A program made the position numbers and the translations under genes. The notes under the pieces are model-generated. The model was not told the origin of the DNA. It did not search any database and was given only the letters and a program-made list of their open reading frames with translations. 10,833 nucleotides of DNA from S141-55 sp964422065 (GTDB taxonomy: Bacteria > Hydrothermota > Hydrothermia > WGAB01): positions 1 to 10,833 of the forward strand of contig CAYQZW010000061.1 in the NCBI GenBank assembly GCA_964422065.1, read 5' to 3'. Position 1 is the stretch's first letter. Every line of letters starts with the position of its first letter. Positions 1-7,375 of this stretch are shown here, in pieces.

Positions 1-352
1 CGGAAATCTCCGGATTCATCTCCGGCTTTTTAGCTACGACCAACACTTCTTTTTCGATTTTGACGACAGACTCTTCCAGGTAAAAATCTTGGGTGACCAT
101 CGCGTCCTTTGAGGGAATCCGGATCTTGACTTTTTGCTCTTTATACCCCAGCATCGAGGCGACGAGGGTAAAGGTTCCCGTGGGAACGCGAGTGATCACA
201 TACTGACCATCGATATCTGTGCTGGCCCCCAGGGGTTGTCCCTCCAGATAGACATTGGCGCCGACCAGAGGGACACCGGTCCGGGCATCATACACACGCC
301 CAGAGATCACTGCAGACATCAAAGAGGCGGCTAAGAGTATGGTCTGGAGCAT
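1..352 (-). CDS. N-terminal fragment of a secreted protein with a carboxypeptidase regulatory-like (CarboxypepD_reg) domain, probably a TonB-dependent outer-membrane receptor
   Basis: The gene starts at 352 and runs off the left edge, leaving 117 codons. Residues 1-16 are hydrophobic (MLQTILLAASLMSAVIS) and look like a short signal peptide, although without the usual basic N-terminus. Residues about 17-90 read as one carboxypeptidase regulatory-like beta-sandwich: GRVYDARTGVPLVGANVYL, then a TDIDGQY turn, then PTGTFTLVASMLGY. A charged stretch with VVKIEKEVLVVAKKPE follows, resembling the link into a TonB-receptor plug. In FCB bacteria this order typically begins outer-membrane receptors, but the same domain also starts other surface proteins, and the barrel lies outside the window. 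ATG 352 is the only standard start; an in-frame TTG at 361 is possible but would overlap the end of the promoter region. No Shine-Dalgarno sequence precedes it. The gene lies 48 bases downstream of the operon's last stop codon, on the same strand and in the same frame. Confidence 0.75.
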   Translation of the reverse strand, partial: MLQTILLAASLMSAVISGRVYDARTGVPLVGANVYLEGQPLGASTDIDGQYVITRVPTGTFTLVASMLGYKEQKVKIRIPSKDAMVTQDFYLEESVVKIEKEVLVVAKKPEMNPEIS

Positions 353-361
353 AGGACCCAA

Positions 362-367
362 ATTATA
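362..367 (-). promoter_or_regulatory. Candidate -10 box (TATAAT) of the receptor-like gene, close enough for a leaderless or near-leaderless start
   Basis: On the minus strand a perfect TATAAT is followed by nine bases (TTGGGTCCT) and then the ATG at 352. A transcript starting 6-10 bases after the box would begin within a few bases of the start codon. No GGAG-like sequence precedes that ATG. No convincing -35 hexamer sits 16-18 bases upstream (GGCCTG at 17); TTGCCG occurs, but with a 23-base spacer. The call therefore rests on the -10 box and the missing ribosome binding site. Confidence 0.4.
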
Positions 368-400
368 CAGGGAGCAATCATTTACAGGCCCGGCAACGGG

Positions 401-1117
401 TTATTCCTCTTCTGTTTCGGGCGTCTCTGTTGAAGGTTCACCTGGGGGAGGGAACTTCCGTTGAAGCCACTGGTCAATCCACGGTTTGGCCCCCAAGCCC
501 ACGGCGATTCCAAAAGCCAACCCAAAGCCCAAGGCCAGTCCCCCAAGGAGGATGAGGAGGGAAACGACGAGAAGAGGGGTTGCGATATGGAGTTCTTCTA
601 AGGCCACGCCGATCCCGAGAACCACAAGGAAGATCTGCAGGGCCCCGGCGATCACACCATACCAAGGGACCTCACGTTTGCCCAGTTCATATCGGACGAC
701 GTTGGAGACAAATTGAGCCAGGATCAGGCTGATGAACAGGACTACCAGCGCCAAGAGGAAATTGGGGGTATAGGAGATCAAATTCCTCAGGTCCTGGGCG
801 AGTGCTTCCAGTTTCATGGTACTCGCTGCCATGGTCACGAAGACTAAGAAGACGAAGATATACGCGAGTGTGCCCAACAACGAGGCAAAAGAATACCGAA
901 TGTCTCCGCGACCAAAGAGTTTCCCCACGCCGATCAATTCGGAGATCTTCTCGAGGCGGAATGTCAGGGAGGCCTGTTTCACGATGCCCCGAGCGGCCTT
1001 TGCGACGAAGTGTCCAACAATGAGGATGACGGCTCCGGCGACCAGATACGGGAGATATCCCACGACGGCTTTTGCCATATCCACAAAAGGCTCCAGAACA
1101 ATTTGTTGCCAGTCCAT
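401..1117 (-). CDS. Small multi-pass membrane protein of the conserved TM-helix / MscS-related family
   Basis: The 238-residue protein has about five hydrophobic segments: residues 17-40, 77-98, 114-140, 152-174 and 180-209. The last is a glycine-rich helix (LALGFGLAFGIAVGLG) typical of the conserved TM-helix repeat (PF05552-like) found in proteins annotated as mechanosensitive-channel-like. Two repeat-like halves can be seen, each a TM segment with an amphipathic stretch between them (RLEKISELIG and KLEALAQDLRN). The soluble beta domain of true MscS channels is absent, so channel function is inference. The C-terminus is a proline- and glutamate-rich tail, probably cytoplasmic. An in-frame start 21 codons further upstream would overlap the permease; ATG 1117 is preferred because GGAGGAG lies eight bases upstream of it and the permease stop lies two bases before it. 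It is the last gene of the operon; a role in osmotic or membrane-tension response is only a guess. Confidence 0.8.
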   Translation of the reverse strand: MDWQQIVLEPFVDMAKAVVGYLPYLVAGAVILIVGHFVAKAARGIVKQASLTFRLEKISELIGVGKLFGRGDIRYSFASLLGTLAYIFVFLVFVTMAASTMKLEALAQDLRNLISYTPNFLLALVVLFISLILAQFVSNVVRYELGKREVPWYGVIAGALQIFLVVLGIGVALEELHIATPLLVVSLLILLGGLALGFGLAFGIAVGLGAKPWIDQWLQRKFPPPGEPSTETPETEEE

Positions 1118-1119
1118 GA

Positions 1120-3399
1120 TCAAGACTCCTCCGTTTCGTGTGCTCCCCGGCCGGGGAGGGATGAAGTCGCAACCTTCCACAAGACCGAGAGTCGACGTTT
1201 GCGGACCCTCGGCTCAGAGACCATGAAAACGGTGTTTTCGGTACGGTCCGCAACATTTTCTGGGATAGACCCTAACAAAAAGCGCTCCCACGGGCCACCT
1301 CTTCCCATTCCCATCCACACCCAATCCGTGGGTTTCAGCACCCGGAGAATGGCCTCTTCTGTAAATGTGGAGCGGACTTCCTCAATTTCTACAGGTACAC
1401 CCGGCCCCAGGATCTTCTCAATGGATTGAACAAAGACGCGTTGCAGTTTGGGTGTGGCCTTCGGGTCCGTGACCACCAAACAGTGGATCGGGACCTGATA
1501 GTGTTGGGCGACCGGACGGATGAGTTCTGCGGTACGTCGTGTCGAAGGATTGGGTGCCAATGGAAAGACAAATCGTTGGGGCTCTTGCGGGCCAGGCCGC
1601 ACGATCATCACCGGACAGGGGGCGTCCTGCAAGACTGCGTCAAAGAGGGTGTTAAACATGCGGTCCCAGAGGTTCCGGCGTTTGGCTCGGCCCATCAAGA
1701 TCAACTGGACGTTCTCTTCTCGGGCCGTGGAAAGGATCCCGTATGAGAGCCGGTGGGTGATGGTCACCATGGGATGGAACGGGACACCCTCCCGATGGGC
1801 AATCTCCTGGGCCATCATCAGGAGTTTTTCACCGCGTTCTACCAGTTCTGGGCTGGGATAGAGCGGATGGTTCGGGGGTACCTCAGAGACAAAGAGTCCC
1901 ACGACCTCCCCATTGTGCTCACGTGCGAAAATGGCAGCCAGATGGATGAGGAAGGGGACATGGGCCGGATTGGCAACGGGAACCAGGACCCGGTACCGTG
2001 TTTCTGTGTAAATCCGGCCTCCGGGAACATGGGCAAGGATCCGGTGCCTCGCATAAACCCGGTAAATCCCTACACCGACCCCAATCCACAGGGCGGCGGA
2101 AATCCAGGCCTTGGGGGAGAGGCGAAGCAGATAGAGTGCGATGAGGACCTGAAGCACCACGGCCAGGTAGGGGATGAACGGAACCGCAGGGACCCGGAAC
2201 CCCCGGTCTAAATCTGGACGCTTCTCGCGTAATTTGATCAGCGCGATATTGACCTGCACAAAGAGCAGAAGAAACATGATATCGGCCGCGGAAGCCACAT
2301 CCTCAATGGGCAATGCGAGCGCCATCCAAAGAATGATCAAGGCGGAGAATACGATCGCCCAGTGTGGACTCTTGGTTTTCGGATGGACTTTGCTGAGGAA
2401 GTGAGGCAGCGCCCGGTCTCGTCCCATCGCAAAGGAGACCCGAGAAGAGGAGTAAATCGTTGCGTTCAGAGCGGATAACGTGGAGAGAAGGCCACCGACA
2501 AGGATCATCACGCCGCCACCCTTGAAGATATGGCGTGCGGCGTTCACGATGGCCAATTCTTTTAGTCTTCCCAGGAATTCGTATGGAGGGATAGAGCCGG
2601 ACTCGACGACGCCCAGGGACACAAATGCCACCAGCACGTAGATTGGAACAACGATGGCTAAGGACAGGAAAATCGCAATCGGGATCCGGCGTTTGGGGTT
2701 TTCAATTTCTTCGCCGGATTGTGCAATTACCTCATAGCCTTCAAAGGCGATGTATGTCAACCCCATCGCCAAGAAGACGCCTCCCCAGCCTTTGGGAAGG
2801 AAGGGATGGTAAACGGCTTCCCAATTGGGTTTGTGGAAGACTACCCACAATCCCAGAACGATGAAGACGAGGAGGATGATAACCTTCCCCACGCTCACGA
2901 GAGCCCCGGCCTTCCCGGTCTCCGATGCACCTTTGAAGTTGATGTAGCCGAAGGCCAGGATCACGATGACAGCCAGGACTTTGATCGCCAATGCCTCCGG
3001 GATCGGCAATTGAATGCGAAGGTACTTCAAGGTTTCCAGGAAATACGCTCCAAAGCCGAGGGAATAGAGGGAGCATGCGACAGCGTGGGCAAACCAGGAC
3101 ATCCAACCGGAGAGAAAGCCATTGGGGCCGGGGAGGGCTTCCTTGACCCAGAGATAGCCCCCGCCCGCCTCTGGATAGGCTGACCCCAACTCCGCATACG
3201 CCATCGCCGTAAGTAGTGCAATCAGTCCGTTGATCAGGAACGCGAGGATCAGGCCTGGCCCGGCGACACCAGCCGCAATCCCGGTCAACACAAAAATCCC
3301 CGCCCCGATCATGGCCCCCACACCAATCATCGTCACCTGGAACAGGGTCATTTCCCGAGCCAGGCGAACTTCAATCTTTTTCGTTTTCTGCTGTGCCAT
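1120..3399 (-). CDS. APC-family amino acid permease with two C-terminal universal-stress-protein (Usp) domains
   Basis: The 759-residue protein is an inner-membrane amino-acid transporter fused to cytoplasmic sensor-like domains. Residues 1-455 form the permease, with about twelve hydrophobic segments. The APC hallmark GAMIGAGIF is at 28-36 in the first helix, and the family signature AFEGYEVIAQSGEEIENPKR is at 218-237. Residues about 468-602 form the first Usp domain (YRVLVPVANP to PCPVMIVRP). Residues about 608-730 form a more divergent second one, ending in GMGRGGPWERFLLGS (697-711). In the first domain the expected glycine-serine ATP loop reads MFNTLF, so nucleotide binding there is doubtful; the second keeps the final GS. 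Such permease-Usp fusions are known in bacteria and archaea, with the Usp part thought to regulate transport. The substrate cannot be read from the sequence. The start is supported by GAGGGAG nine bases upstream, overlapping the DUF72 stop codon. Confidence 0.93.
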   Translation of the reverse strand: MAQQKTKKIEVRLAREMTLFQVTMIGVGAMIGAGIFVLTGIAAGVAGPGLILAFLINGLIALLTAMAYAELGSAYPEAGGGYLWVKEALPGPNGFLSGWMSWFAHAVACSLYSLGFGAYFLETLKYLRIQLPIPEALAIKVLAVIVILAFGYINFKGASETGKAGALVSVGKVIILLVFIVLGLWVVFHKPNWEAVYHPFLPKGWGGVFLAMGLTYIAFEGYEVIAQSGEEIENPKRRIPIAIFLSLAIVVPIYVLVAFVSLGVVESGSIPPYEFLGRLKELAIVNAARHIFKGGGVMILVGGLLSTLSALNATIYSSSRVSFAMGRDRALPHFLSKVHPKTKSPHWAIVFSALIILWMALALPIEDVASAADIMFLLLFVQVNIALIKLREKRPDLDRGFRVPAVPFIPYLAVVLQVLIALYLLRLSPKAWISAALWIGVGVGIYRVYARHRILAHVPGGRIYTETRYRVLVPVANPAHVPFLIHLAAIFAREHNGEVVGLFVSEVPPNHPLYPSPELVERGEKLLMMAQEIAHREGVPFHPMVTITHRLSYGILSTAREENVQLILMGRAKRRNLWDRMFNTLFDAVLQDAPCPVMIVRPGPQEPQRFVFPLAPNPSTRRTAELIRPVAQHYQVPIHCLVVTDPKATPKLQRVFVQSIEKILGPGVPVEIEEVRSTFTEEAILRVLKPTDWVWMGMGRGGPWERFLLGSIPENVADRTENTVFMVSEPRVRKRRLSVLWKVATSSLPGRGAHETEES
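1126..1132 (-). promoter_or_regulatory. Shine-Dalgarno sequence that sets the start of the TM-helix protein
   Basis: GGAGGAG on the minus strand lies eight bases before ATG 1117, inside the last codons of the permease gene. It supports ATG 1117 over the longer in-frame start at 1180, which would overlap the permease by about 60 bases. Confidence 0.75.
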
Positions 3400-3413
3400 G
3401 GACGTTCACTCCC

Positions 3414-4178
3414 TCATTGCGATTCCCCACCCTCTGGGGAATGCGATTCCAGCATCTGCACCACGAGTTGTTTCAACTCCTTTGCATTTTTAAAGGCATA
3501 GCCTCCGACGTCGTTATTGAAGTACGCGTAAATTTCCCGTCCGAACTTGGTCTGTTCGGCGATAAAATGGGCCCAATCTTCCAAGACCTGAAGTGGGTAG
3601 TCCCCTCCATATCTACGACGATAGCCGTGGAATCTGAGGTACACCACGTCTGCAGTGGTCACACGGGGACACGGGATCTCCGGGTGGTCGTAAATGCAGA
3701 ACCCGACATGATGGTCTTCAAGGATGTGGTACACCCGATCGTCGAACCACGAAGCATGTCGAAACTCCACGACAAAGGTGAGGTCCTCCGGAAGCATTTC
3801 GAGAAAGTTCCGGAGGATCGAGAGTGTACATGGCATTTGGGGGGGCAACTGAATGAGGATGGGGCCAAGATACGGTCCGAGGAGGCGTGTTCGGACGAGA
3901 AAGGATTCCACAAAGGGTTCGGCCTCCGCCAGCCGTTTGAGGTGTGTAATCACGCGCCACATCTTCACCGCAAAAAGGAATCCCTCTGGGGCCTTCTCGG
4001 CCCATGACTTGAAGACATGCTCTTTGGGAAGCCGGTAAAATGTCGAATTAATCTCCACGGTGTCAAATGTTTTGGCATATTCCCGGAACCATTCTCGGCG
4101 AGGCAGGCCCAACGGGTAGACCACACCGGCCCAGTGGTCATACATCCATCCTGATGTACCGATCCGGATTTGGGTCAT
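3414..4178 (-). CDS. DUF72 family protein
   Basis: The 254-residue protein matches the DUF72 family (YecE-like, predicted TIM-barrel fold) throughout its length. The opening IGTSGW is at residues 6-11, FDTVEINSTFYRLP at 38-51, KMWRVITH (a variant of the usual K-x-ITH) at 72-79, VVEFRHASW at 136-144, LRFHG at 181-185, and YAYFNNDVGGYAFKNA at 217-232. The biochemical function of the family is unknown. Conserved acidic, histidine and asparagine residues in a barrel suggest an enzyme, but I would not name a reaction. A longer in-frame start at 4274 is possible but would overlap the methyltransferase by about 90 bases. ATG 4178 lies seven bases after that gene's stop and puts GTSGW at the expected distance from the N-terminus. 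No strong Shine-Dalgarno sequence precedes it, so translation probably depends on coupling to the upstream gene. Confidence 0.92.
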   Translation of the reverse strand: MTQIRIGTSGWMYDHWAGVVYPLGLPRREWFREYAKTFDTVEINSTFYRLPKEHVFKSWAEKAPEGFLFAVKMWRVITHLKRLAEAEPFVESFLVRTRLLGPYLGPILIQLPPQMPCTLSILRNFLEMLPEDLTFVVEFRHASWFDDRVYHILEDHHVGFCIYDHPEIPCPRVTTADVVYLRFHGYRRRYGGDYPLQVLEDWAHFIAEQTKFGREIYAYFNNDVGGYAFKNAKELKQLVVQMLESHSPEGGESQ

Positions 4179-4185
4179 GGCGTTT

Positions 4186-5520
4186 TCACATGTCTCGTCG
4201 GACAAAACACGCCAAGGTTTCCACGTGGAATGTTTGAGGGAAAAAGTCATAAGGACGGAGGAATACGAGGTCATACCCCAGGTCCAAGATCTGGCGGGTA
4301 TTCTTAGCCAGGGAGACAGGATTACAGGAGACGTAGAGAATCCGTCGGGGTTTCCGGAGTTGGATGGCGTTCAGAACCCCTTCACCAATCCCCTTCCGGG
4401 GCGGGTCCAGGAGCAAGACATCAAACCGTTCAATACCCGGGAGGAGGTCCTCGGCTTTGCCCACCTGGAACTCCACGTTGAGGGCATCGTTTCGTTCGAG
4501 GTTATCTTGGGCATCGACCACCGCGGGCCCCAGCATCTCGATGCCAATCACTCTCCGGGCTAAGTCCGAAAGCCCAATGGCAAATACTCCAACTCCGGTA
4601 TGGGCATCCACCAGGGTGTCCACTTCCTCGTTCTCCAGCAGCCGGCGGAGGTCATCAAGGAGACGGGTCAACTGAGGAACATTGACCTGGAAAAAGGAGG
4701 TCGCCGAAACCCGGAAGACCCAGGAGTGGATCCGTTCCAGATAAAAGGGGTTGCCGATGACCTTCCGGGTCTCGAAGCCAAAGATTCGGTTCGTCCGCTC
4801 AGGATTTCGATTCTCGGCCACTCCGATGATATGCTCTGGGTCTAACCGTTCGACCTTCAGCGCGAGTTCTTTCGAAATCCCCCACTCTTTAGTGACAAAC
4901 ACGACCAAGGTCTCTCCGGTTTGTTCACTCCCCCGCAAGACGACATGGCGAAGTTTCCCGTAATGTGCGGTTTCGTTGTAAATGGACAGGGGTTCCCGGT
5001 CTAAGAGTTCTTTGATGGGGGAGACGAGGCGGTCCAACGACTCAATGGCGACCGGGCAGGCCTGGGCATCCACCACATAATGGGTTCCGGGTTCGTAAAA
5101 GCCCATGAGGAGACGACCTTTCACCTTTTTCACGGGCATCTGAAGTTTCGACCGGTAGCGCCACTGTTTCGGGGACGGCACAATCTCTTCCAGCGGCAAA
5201 TCCTGGAGTTTCGCGATTCTTCGGAAAGCATCCCGGACGATCTCCGTCTTGAGGGTTAATTGGTAGGAGTAGGTAGTCATTTGCCACTGACAGCCGCCAC
5301 ATCGGTCAAAGATCGGGCAGTCGGGATCTATCCGGTGTGGAGAGGGCTCCAGGATTTCCATGGCTCGAGCACGACCAAAATCCTTTTTCCGCTCTACCCA
5401 ACGAATCCGGACACGTTCACCAGGGAGGACACCGGGGACAAACACCACATAGCCATTGAGATGTCCCAGCCCTTCGCCGCCTTGAACAACCTTTTCGATT
5501 TTGAGGATGGGGGAAGCCAT
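4186..5520 (-). CDS. rlmD: 23S rRNA (uracil-C5)-methyltransferase, RlmD/RumA type with TRAM domain and Fe-S cluster
   Basis: This 444-residue protein belongs to the SAM-dependent RNA m5U methyltransferase family (TrmA/RlmCD/RlmD). An N-terminal TRAM-like RNA-binding domain spans about residues 1-58. C68, C74, C77 and C155 (CPIFDRCGGC and ACPV) match the [4Fe-4S] ligands of E. coli RumA. The FFQVN motif is at 276-280, and the SAM-binding loop DAHTGVGVF is at 305-313, an unusual version of the common DLYCGxG. DPPRKG is at 372-377. The catalytic nucleophile is C399 in VSCNP, and E434 in FHVET is the general base. All key residues are present, so it should be active. Family members split between tRNA U54 and 23S U747/U1939 targets; the Fe-S cysteines and TRAM domain favour a 23S enzyme, but the exact site is inferred. 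The ATG directly follows the aldehyde dehydrogenase stop (TAAATG), with AGGAG five bases upstream. Confidence 0.92.
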   Translation of the reverse strand: MASPILKIEKVVQGGEGLGHLNGYVVFVPGVLPGERVRIRWVERKKDFGRARAMEILEPSPHRIDPDCPIFDRCGGCQWQMTTYSYQLTLKTEIVRDAFRRIAKLQDLPLEEIVPSPKQWRYRSKLQMPVKKVKGRLLMGFYEPGTHYVVDAQACPVAIESLDRLVSPIKELLDREPLSIYNETAHYGKLRHVVLRGSEQTGETLVVFVTKEWGISKELALKVERLDPEHIIGVAENRNPERTNRIFGFETRKVIGNPFYLERIHSWVFRVSATSFFQVNVPQLTRLLDDLRRLLENEEVDTLVDAHTGVGVFAIGLSDLARRVIGIEMLGPAVVDAQDNLERNDALNVEFQVGKAEDLLPGIERFDVLLLDPPRKGIGEGVLNAIQLRKPRRILYVSCNPVSLAKNTRQILDLGYDLVFLRPYDFFPQTFHVETLACFVRRDM

Positions 5521-6954
5521 TTACGCTCCTTTCACCACCATCAGTCTGGGCTCGGTATACTCCAGGTACGCATAAGCGATCCCCTCCCGGCCCAATCCAG
5601 AGGCCTTAATCCCTCCGTAGGGCATGGGATCGACCCGGAACGTCGGGGCCTCGTTGATCATCACGCCCCCGACGTGAAGGGCCTCAAAGGCCCGAATCGC
5701 CAAGGATAGGTTACGGGTAAAAACCCCTGCTTGGAGGCCGTATCTGGAGCGGTTCACCCCTTCCAGGGCCTCCTCAAAGGTCTTGTAAGGCTTCAGACAG
5801 ACCAGAGGTGCGAAGGCTTCTTCCTCCCAGATCTTCGCGGATTCTGGAACCTTTTCAAAGATGACCGGGTAAATGGTCCGGCCGTTCCGACGCGGTGGAT
5901 TGGGCCACGCAACGGCTCCCGCCTCCAGGGCTTCCTGTATCCATGTCCACACCCGGTCAGCCTCCCGGTCGCTCACCTGACACGAGAGATCCGTCTCTGC
6001 ATCCCGTGGATCCCCGACTTTCAATTGTTGTACATAGGAACGAAGCCTATCCCTAAACGTATCGTAAACCGCTTCATGGACAAAGACGCGCTGTACCGAA
6101 ATACAGATTTGACCACTATACAGGTACCCCCCTTTGGCAATCTTCCGAGCGGCTTGGTCCAGGTCTGCATCCTCATGGACAATCACCCCCGCATTTCCTC
6201 CCAGTTCTAACAGGACTTTCTTGTGTCCTGCGATTCCTTTCAGGTACCACCCGACCTTGGAGGAGCCGGTAAAGGTCAAGAGTGCAATGCGTTCATCCCG
6301 GGCCATCCTCTCAGCCAGTTCATTGGTGGTGGGGACGACGCTCAAGGCCTCTTCAGGCCAACCTGCATCAAGGAAAAGGCGCCCCAATTGGATCGCGGTA
6401 ATGGGAGCCTGCGGGGGCGGTTTGAGAATCAAGGGGTTCCCCGCAACAATTGCCGGCAGGATCTTATGAAGGGCCAGGTTCAACGGGAAATTGAACGGTG
6501 TGATGGCCAGGACAGGACCCACCGGGAACCGACGGACGATTCCCCATTTCCCTGTCGCCTGTGGATGGAAGTCCAATGGCAAGGTCTCACCCCGAAGATG
6601 GTACAGGAAGGCCAGAGCACTCTTGATGTTGACAATGCCTCGTTTGACCTCTCCAAGGGCCAGGGTATAAGGTTTTGCGACTTCCTCGACAATGAGCTGA
6701 GTAAACTCCTCTACCCGGCTCTCCAAGAGTTGTGCGGCATGCTCGAGAACTTCGATCTTCTGATACAATGGGAGTTCCGCCACACGACGTTGGAACGCCC
6801 GATGGATATCCTCGAGGGCCCGTTCGACTTCCTCCGGGCCGGCCAGGTGCACAACCCCTACAAGGTCCTCGTGGTAAGGGTTCCGAACTTCCTGGGTTTG
6901 CCCAGTGAAGACCATCTTGCCCTGGAGAATCGGACCCAATTCAAGGCTTTTCAT
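5521..6954 (-). CDS. NAD(P)-dependent aldehyde dehydrogenase
   Basis: The 477-residue protein is a complete ALDH-superfamily enzyme that oxidises an aldehyde to a carboxylate with NAD(P)+. The motifs are PFNFP with N155, KPPPQAP with K178 in the cofactor site, FTGSSKVG at 228-235, LELGG with general base E250, GQIC with catalytic C284, and WEEEAFAP with E379. The C-terminus (INEAPTFRVDPMPYGGIKASGLGREG) resembles non-phosphorylating GAPDH, lactaldehyde and phosphonoacetaldehyde dehydrogenases. Substrate cannot be assigned. FAP replaces the usual FGP, and KPPPQAP is a variant of KPSxxTP. The open frame continues to 7152, but that extension lies inside the MauE-like gene and has no family similarity. 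ATG 6954 has GGAGGAAGG ending three bases upstream (GGAGG core at seven bases) and overlaps the preceding gene by 14 bases. Its place after the rhodanese/MauE pair does not by itself reveal the substrate. Confidence 0.93.
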   Translation of the reverse strand: MKSLELGPILQGKMVFTGQTQEVRNPYHEDLVGVVHLAGPEEVERALEDIHRAFQRRVAELPLYQKIEVLEHAAQLLESRVEEFTQLIVEEVAKPYTLALGEVKRGIVNIKSALAFLYHLRGETLPLDFHPQATGKWGIVRRFPVGPVLAITPFNFPLNLALHKILPAIVAGNPLILKPPPQAPITAIQLGRLFLDAGWPEEALSVVPTTNELAERMARDERIALLTFTGSSKVGWYLKGIAGHKKVLLELGGNAGVIVHEDADLDQAARKIAKGGYLYSGQICISVQRVFVHEAVYDTFRDRLRSYVQQLKVGDPRDAETDLSCQVSDREADRVWTWIQEALEAGAVAWPNPPRRNGRTIYPVIFEKVPESAKIWEEEAFAPLVCLKPYKTFEEALEGVNRSRYGLQAGVFTRNLSLAIRAFEALHVGGVMINEAPTFRVDPMPYGGIKASGLGREGIAYAYLEYTEPRLMVVKGA

Positions 6955-7375
6955 GATCCTTCCTCCACTGTTGCCAAAGGAGACCAAACCCAATGCCGAG
7001 CGCCCCAGCATCCAGGAGGATGTGGGGCCATCCAATCGAAGAACTCCCCACGCGTCCAAAGCAACCACATTCAATATCCAATCCATGGGCATACGCCCAA
7101 ACCAACGCAACCAAGAAGATCGCAAACAAGATCTCCATCCACACAAGTCCACCCCGGTAGAACCTCCCTGTGATCACCGAGAGTCCTGTAACGATCTCTA
7201 TCCAAGGGAGGAGCCAGGCCACGGTGGGTGTGATCGACTCTGGGACCAAGTGGTAATTGGCGATGATGCGAGCGAAGTCTCGCGGGTCGGACACTTTTGT
7301 CAGGCCTGCATAAAGCAACACCCCACCCAAGACCAGCCGGGAACCCCACTGGAGGAATCGCCAGGCCTTACTCAT
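6941..7375 (-). CDS. MauE/DoxX-family redox-associated membrane protein
   Basis: The 144-residue inner-membrane protein has four hydrophobic helices (about residues 9-26, 50-69, 75-95 and 116-134). The first helix ends in the DoxX-like YAGLTKVSDPRDFARIIANYHLVP, and a CGCFG motif (C103, C105) lies at the end of helix 3. This layout matches the MauE branch of the DoxX superfamily, a fold related to VKOR/DsbB-type thiol redox proteins. MauE itself is needed for disulfide-rich methylamine dehydrogenase maturation. No methylamine dehydrogenase gene is nearby, so a general envelope thiol-redox role with the adjacent rhodanese is inferred. The start overlaps the rhodanese stop as ATGA (four bases), with AAGGGAG eight bases upstream, a translational-coupling arrangement. 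A plain DoxX oxidoreductase subunit is the alternative. Confidence 0.85.
   Translation of the reverse strand: MSKAWRFLQWGSRLVLGGVLLYAGLTKVSDPRDFARIIANYHLVPESITPTVAWLLPWIEIVTGLSVITGRFYRGGLVWMEILFAIFLVALVWAYAHGLDIECGCFGRVGSSSIGWPHILLDAGALGIGFGLLWQQWRKDHEKP
6958..6966 (-). promoter_or_regulatory. Shine-Dalgarno sequence that sets the aldehyde dehydrogenase start
   Basis: GGAGGAAGG on the minus strand lies within the last codons of the MauE-like gene. Its GGAGG core is seven bases before ATG 6954. It supports that start over the far longer open frame that reaches 7152. Confidence 0.7.

Noticed and set aside
389..400. Small hairpin CCCG-GCAA-CGGG after the last gene of the seven-gene operon, considered as a terminator.
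   Set aside because: The stem is only four base pairs and no run of T follows it on the minus strand.
687..1256. Minus-strand open frame of 189 codons overlapping the TM-helix and permease genes.
   Set aside because: It is a shifted frame through two genes with clear protein features; rich in Arg, Ser and Pro as expected for a shadow frame.
6223..7173. Long open frame (316 codons) on the plus strand.
   Set aside because: It runs antisense through the aldehyde dehydrogenase and MauE-like genes, both complete with conserved residues; no ribosome binding site or family features.
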